Source of the DNA: Desulfobacteraceae bacterium
GTDB lineage: Bacteria; Desulfobacterota; Desulfobacteria; Desulfobacterales; BuS5
DNA length: 15,556 nucleotides
Assembly (NCBI GenBank): GCA_030592105.1
Contig: JAUVKE010000023.1
Location: 1-15,556, forward strand
Direction: 5' to 3'
Every line of letters starts with the position of its first letter. The stretch's first letter is position 1. Below the pieces are notes generated by a model. The model was not told where the DNA came from and did no database searches. It saw only the letters and a program-made list of their open reading frames with translations. Below are positions 14,448-15,556 of the stretch, one piece after another. Position numbers and translations under genes: made by a program.

Positions 14448-14879
14448 ATGAAATCCATTGAAGAACAGCTTATCAAGCACGAGGGATTTGAGTCCAAAGT
14501 ATATCATTGCCCGGCGGGCAGACTTACTATCGGTGTCGGCCGCAACCTTGAAGATAAAGGAATTACCAGGGAAGAGGCCCTTTACCTGCTGAGAAACGAT
14601 ATCAAAGAATGCGAAACAGACCTGCGCACAATTTTTGATAATTTTGAAGAGTTAGATAAAATCAGGAAGAATGTGCTTATTGATATGCGTTTTAATCTTG
14701 GCCCCAACCGGTTCCGGCAATTCAAAAAAATGATAGCAGCGGTTCGCAAAAAAGATTTTCAAAAGGCATTAAAAGAAATGAAGGACTCGAACTGGTATCG
14801 GCAGGTGGGAAAACGAGGGGAAAATCTTTGTGAAATGATGGAAAGATCAGCAGAATTTTTAATAAAGGGACCCAAGTAA
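14448..14879 (+). CDS. T4-type lysozyme / endolysin (GH24)
   Basis: A muramidase of the phage lysozyme family, 143 residues. The N-terminus IEEQLIKHEGFESKVYHCPAG matches the T4 lysozyme start, and TIGVG (27-31) follows. The catalytic triad aligns as E12, C21 and T27, spaced 9 and 6 apart as E11, D20 and T26 in T4. The aspartate is replaced by cysteine, a variant found naturally in this family and known to retain activity in T4 mutants. The usual His after TIGxG is Arg here (R32). NVLIDMRFNLGPNRFRQFKKM and SNWYRQVGKRGENLCEMM are the C-lobe motifs. There is no signal or SAR anchor, so export would need a holin or other route; none is adjacent. It is probably a domesticated prophage gene. It lies 16 bases upstream of the DUF2064 gene on the same strand. 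Confidence 0.92.
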   Translation: MKSIEEQLIKHEGFESKVYHCPAGRLTIGVGRNLEDKGITREEALYLLRNDIKECETDLRTIFDNFEELDKIRKNVLIDMRFNLGPNRFRQFKKMIAAVRKKDFQKALKEMKDSNWYRQVGKRGENLCEMMERSAEFLIKGPK

Positions 14880-14895
14880 AAAGGGGAAATAATTG

Positions 14896-15556
14896 ATGGA
14901 TTCGTTATACAGTAAAATTACGATTCTCTTTTTGAGAGCTCCGGAAAAAGGAAAAGTAAAAACACGCCTTGGAGTATCACTGGATAAAACTCTGGTGCTT
15001 GAATTTTATAAAAATTTTGTTAAAGATGTAATTTATGCTGCTGAAAAAGTGTCGAATATTGCATTATATTGCTGGCCGCCGGAAAAAAAAGAGGCTGTTT
15101 TAAAATGGCTTGGACACAAACATCCGGTATTTTGCCAAAAAGGGACTGATCTCGGTGAAAAAATGGCTAACGCTTTTATGGAAGTGTTTGAATCAGGATA
15201 TAAAAAAGCAGTTATTGTTGGAACCGACATTCCTGATATTTCAGCAAAAATCATAAATGATGCGTACGATAAACTGTCAAAATACGATACAGTAATAGGG
15301 CCATCAGAAGATGGAGGTTATTACCTCATCGGTTTTAGAAAAAATACTTTTATTAAAGATTGTTTTAAATCTATAAAATGGTCAACGGACTCTGTATTTA
15401 AGGAGACTCTGGCTATTATTGAAAAAAAACAGATGAACTATTATCTCCTTCCAATTCTTAATGATATTGATACCATGGATGATTTGATTGATCTTTGCAA
15501 TCGCAGCCGAAAAGGTTTTAAAACAGGTGAAAAAACCGAAGAAAATTTAAACAGGA
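14896..15556 (+). CDS. DUF2064 / TIGR04282-type glycosyltransferase-like protein (partial, 3' end off window)
   Basis: An open frame of 220 codons runs off the right edge without a stop. It begins MDSLYSKITILFLRAPEKGK and continues VKTRLG, the RxPxxGxxKTRL signature of COG3222/DUF2064 (14-25). It has VGTDIPDIS (108-116), a probable nucleotide-sugar/metal-binding segment, GPSEDGGYYLIG (135-146) and NDIDTMDDL (189-197), all hallmarks of this GT-A-like family; the label arsenosugar biosynthesis glycosyltransferase is applied to some members, but the substrate here is unknown. AAGGGG lies about nine bases upstream of the ATG. The last 20 residues are lysine- and glutamate-rich, so the core domain seems complete and the true end is probably near. 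Confidence 0.9.
   Translation, partial: MDSLYSKITILFLRAPEKGKVKTRLGVSLDKTLVLEFYKNFVKDVIYAAEKVSNIALYCWPPEKKEAVLKWLGHKHPVFCQKGTDLGEKMANAFMEVFESGYKKAVIVGTDIPDISAKIINDAYDKLSKYDTVIGPSEDGGYYLIGFRKNTFIKDCFKSIKWSTDSVFKETLAIIEKKQMNYYLLPILNDIDTMDDLIDLCNRSRKGFKTGEKTEENLNR

Noticed and set aside
15033..15254. Minus-strand 73-codon open frame
   Set aside because: Antisense to the well-supported DUF2064 gene.

Overview
The window looks like a chromosomal segment of an anaerobic, Gram-negative, AT-rich bacterium, most likely Desulfobacterota (Desulfobacterales-like). Three things point there: a B12-dependent class II ribonucleotide reductase, an LpxC gene (so the cell makes lipid A), and the neighbourhood lpxC - DUF4390 - NtrY-like kinase - NtrX-like regulator - rsmD - coaD. 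This placement is inferred from gene content and order; no search was run.

Region 1 (1-8469, all minus strand, read right to left): lpxC, a DUF4390 secreted or periplasmic protein whose start overlaps the lpxC end, a 463-base repeat-bearing gap, an NtrY-like membrane histidine kinase, its sigma-54-type response regulator (which lacks the DNA-binding domain), rsmD, coaD and nrdJ. The last five genes are tightly spaced (gaps of about 5-47 bases) and look like one operon. An imperfect hairpin lies beyond the nrdJ end.

Region 2 (8470-12525): divergent from lpxC is a nitroreductase, then a convergent 61-residue protein. A gene-free stretch with three hairpins precedes queF (queuosine pathway). 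queF overlaps the convergent dusB (tRNA dihydrouridine synthase) by 17 bases. A 100-base element with near-perfect 25-base inverted ends separates dusB from a DUF1848 protein and a 115-residue conserved-looking unknown.

Region 3 (12526-15556): an orphan Hpt phosphotransfer protein followed by five exact 10-base tandem repeats and a 78-residue unknown. Next are a convergent alpha/beta hydrolase, a repeat-containing 428-base gap holding a previously uncalled 35-codon ORF with a perfect Shine-Dalgarno, a phage-type GH24 lysozyme, and a DUF2064 glycosyltransferase-like gene cut by the right edge.

Most genes are housekeeping: DNA precursor synthesis, CoA, rRNA and tRNA modification, lipid A. The less ordinary content is the regulator without a DNA-binding domain, the dense set of palindromic intergenic repeats, the 35-codon ORF and several small proteins of unknown function. 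I found no mobile element with a transposase, no CRISPR array, no tRNA or rRNA, and no clear multi-gene defence or biosynthetic system.
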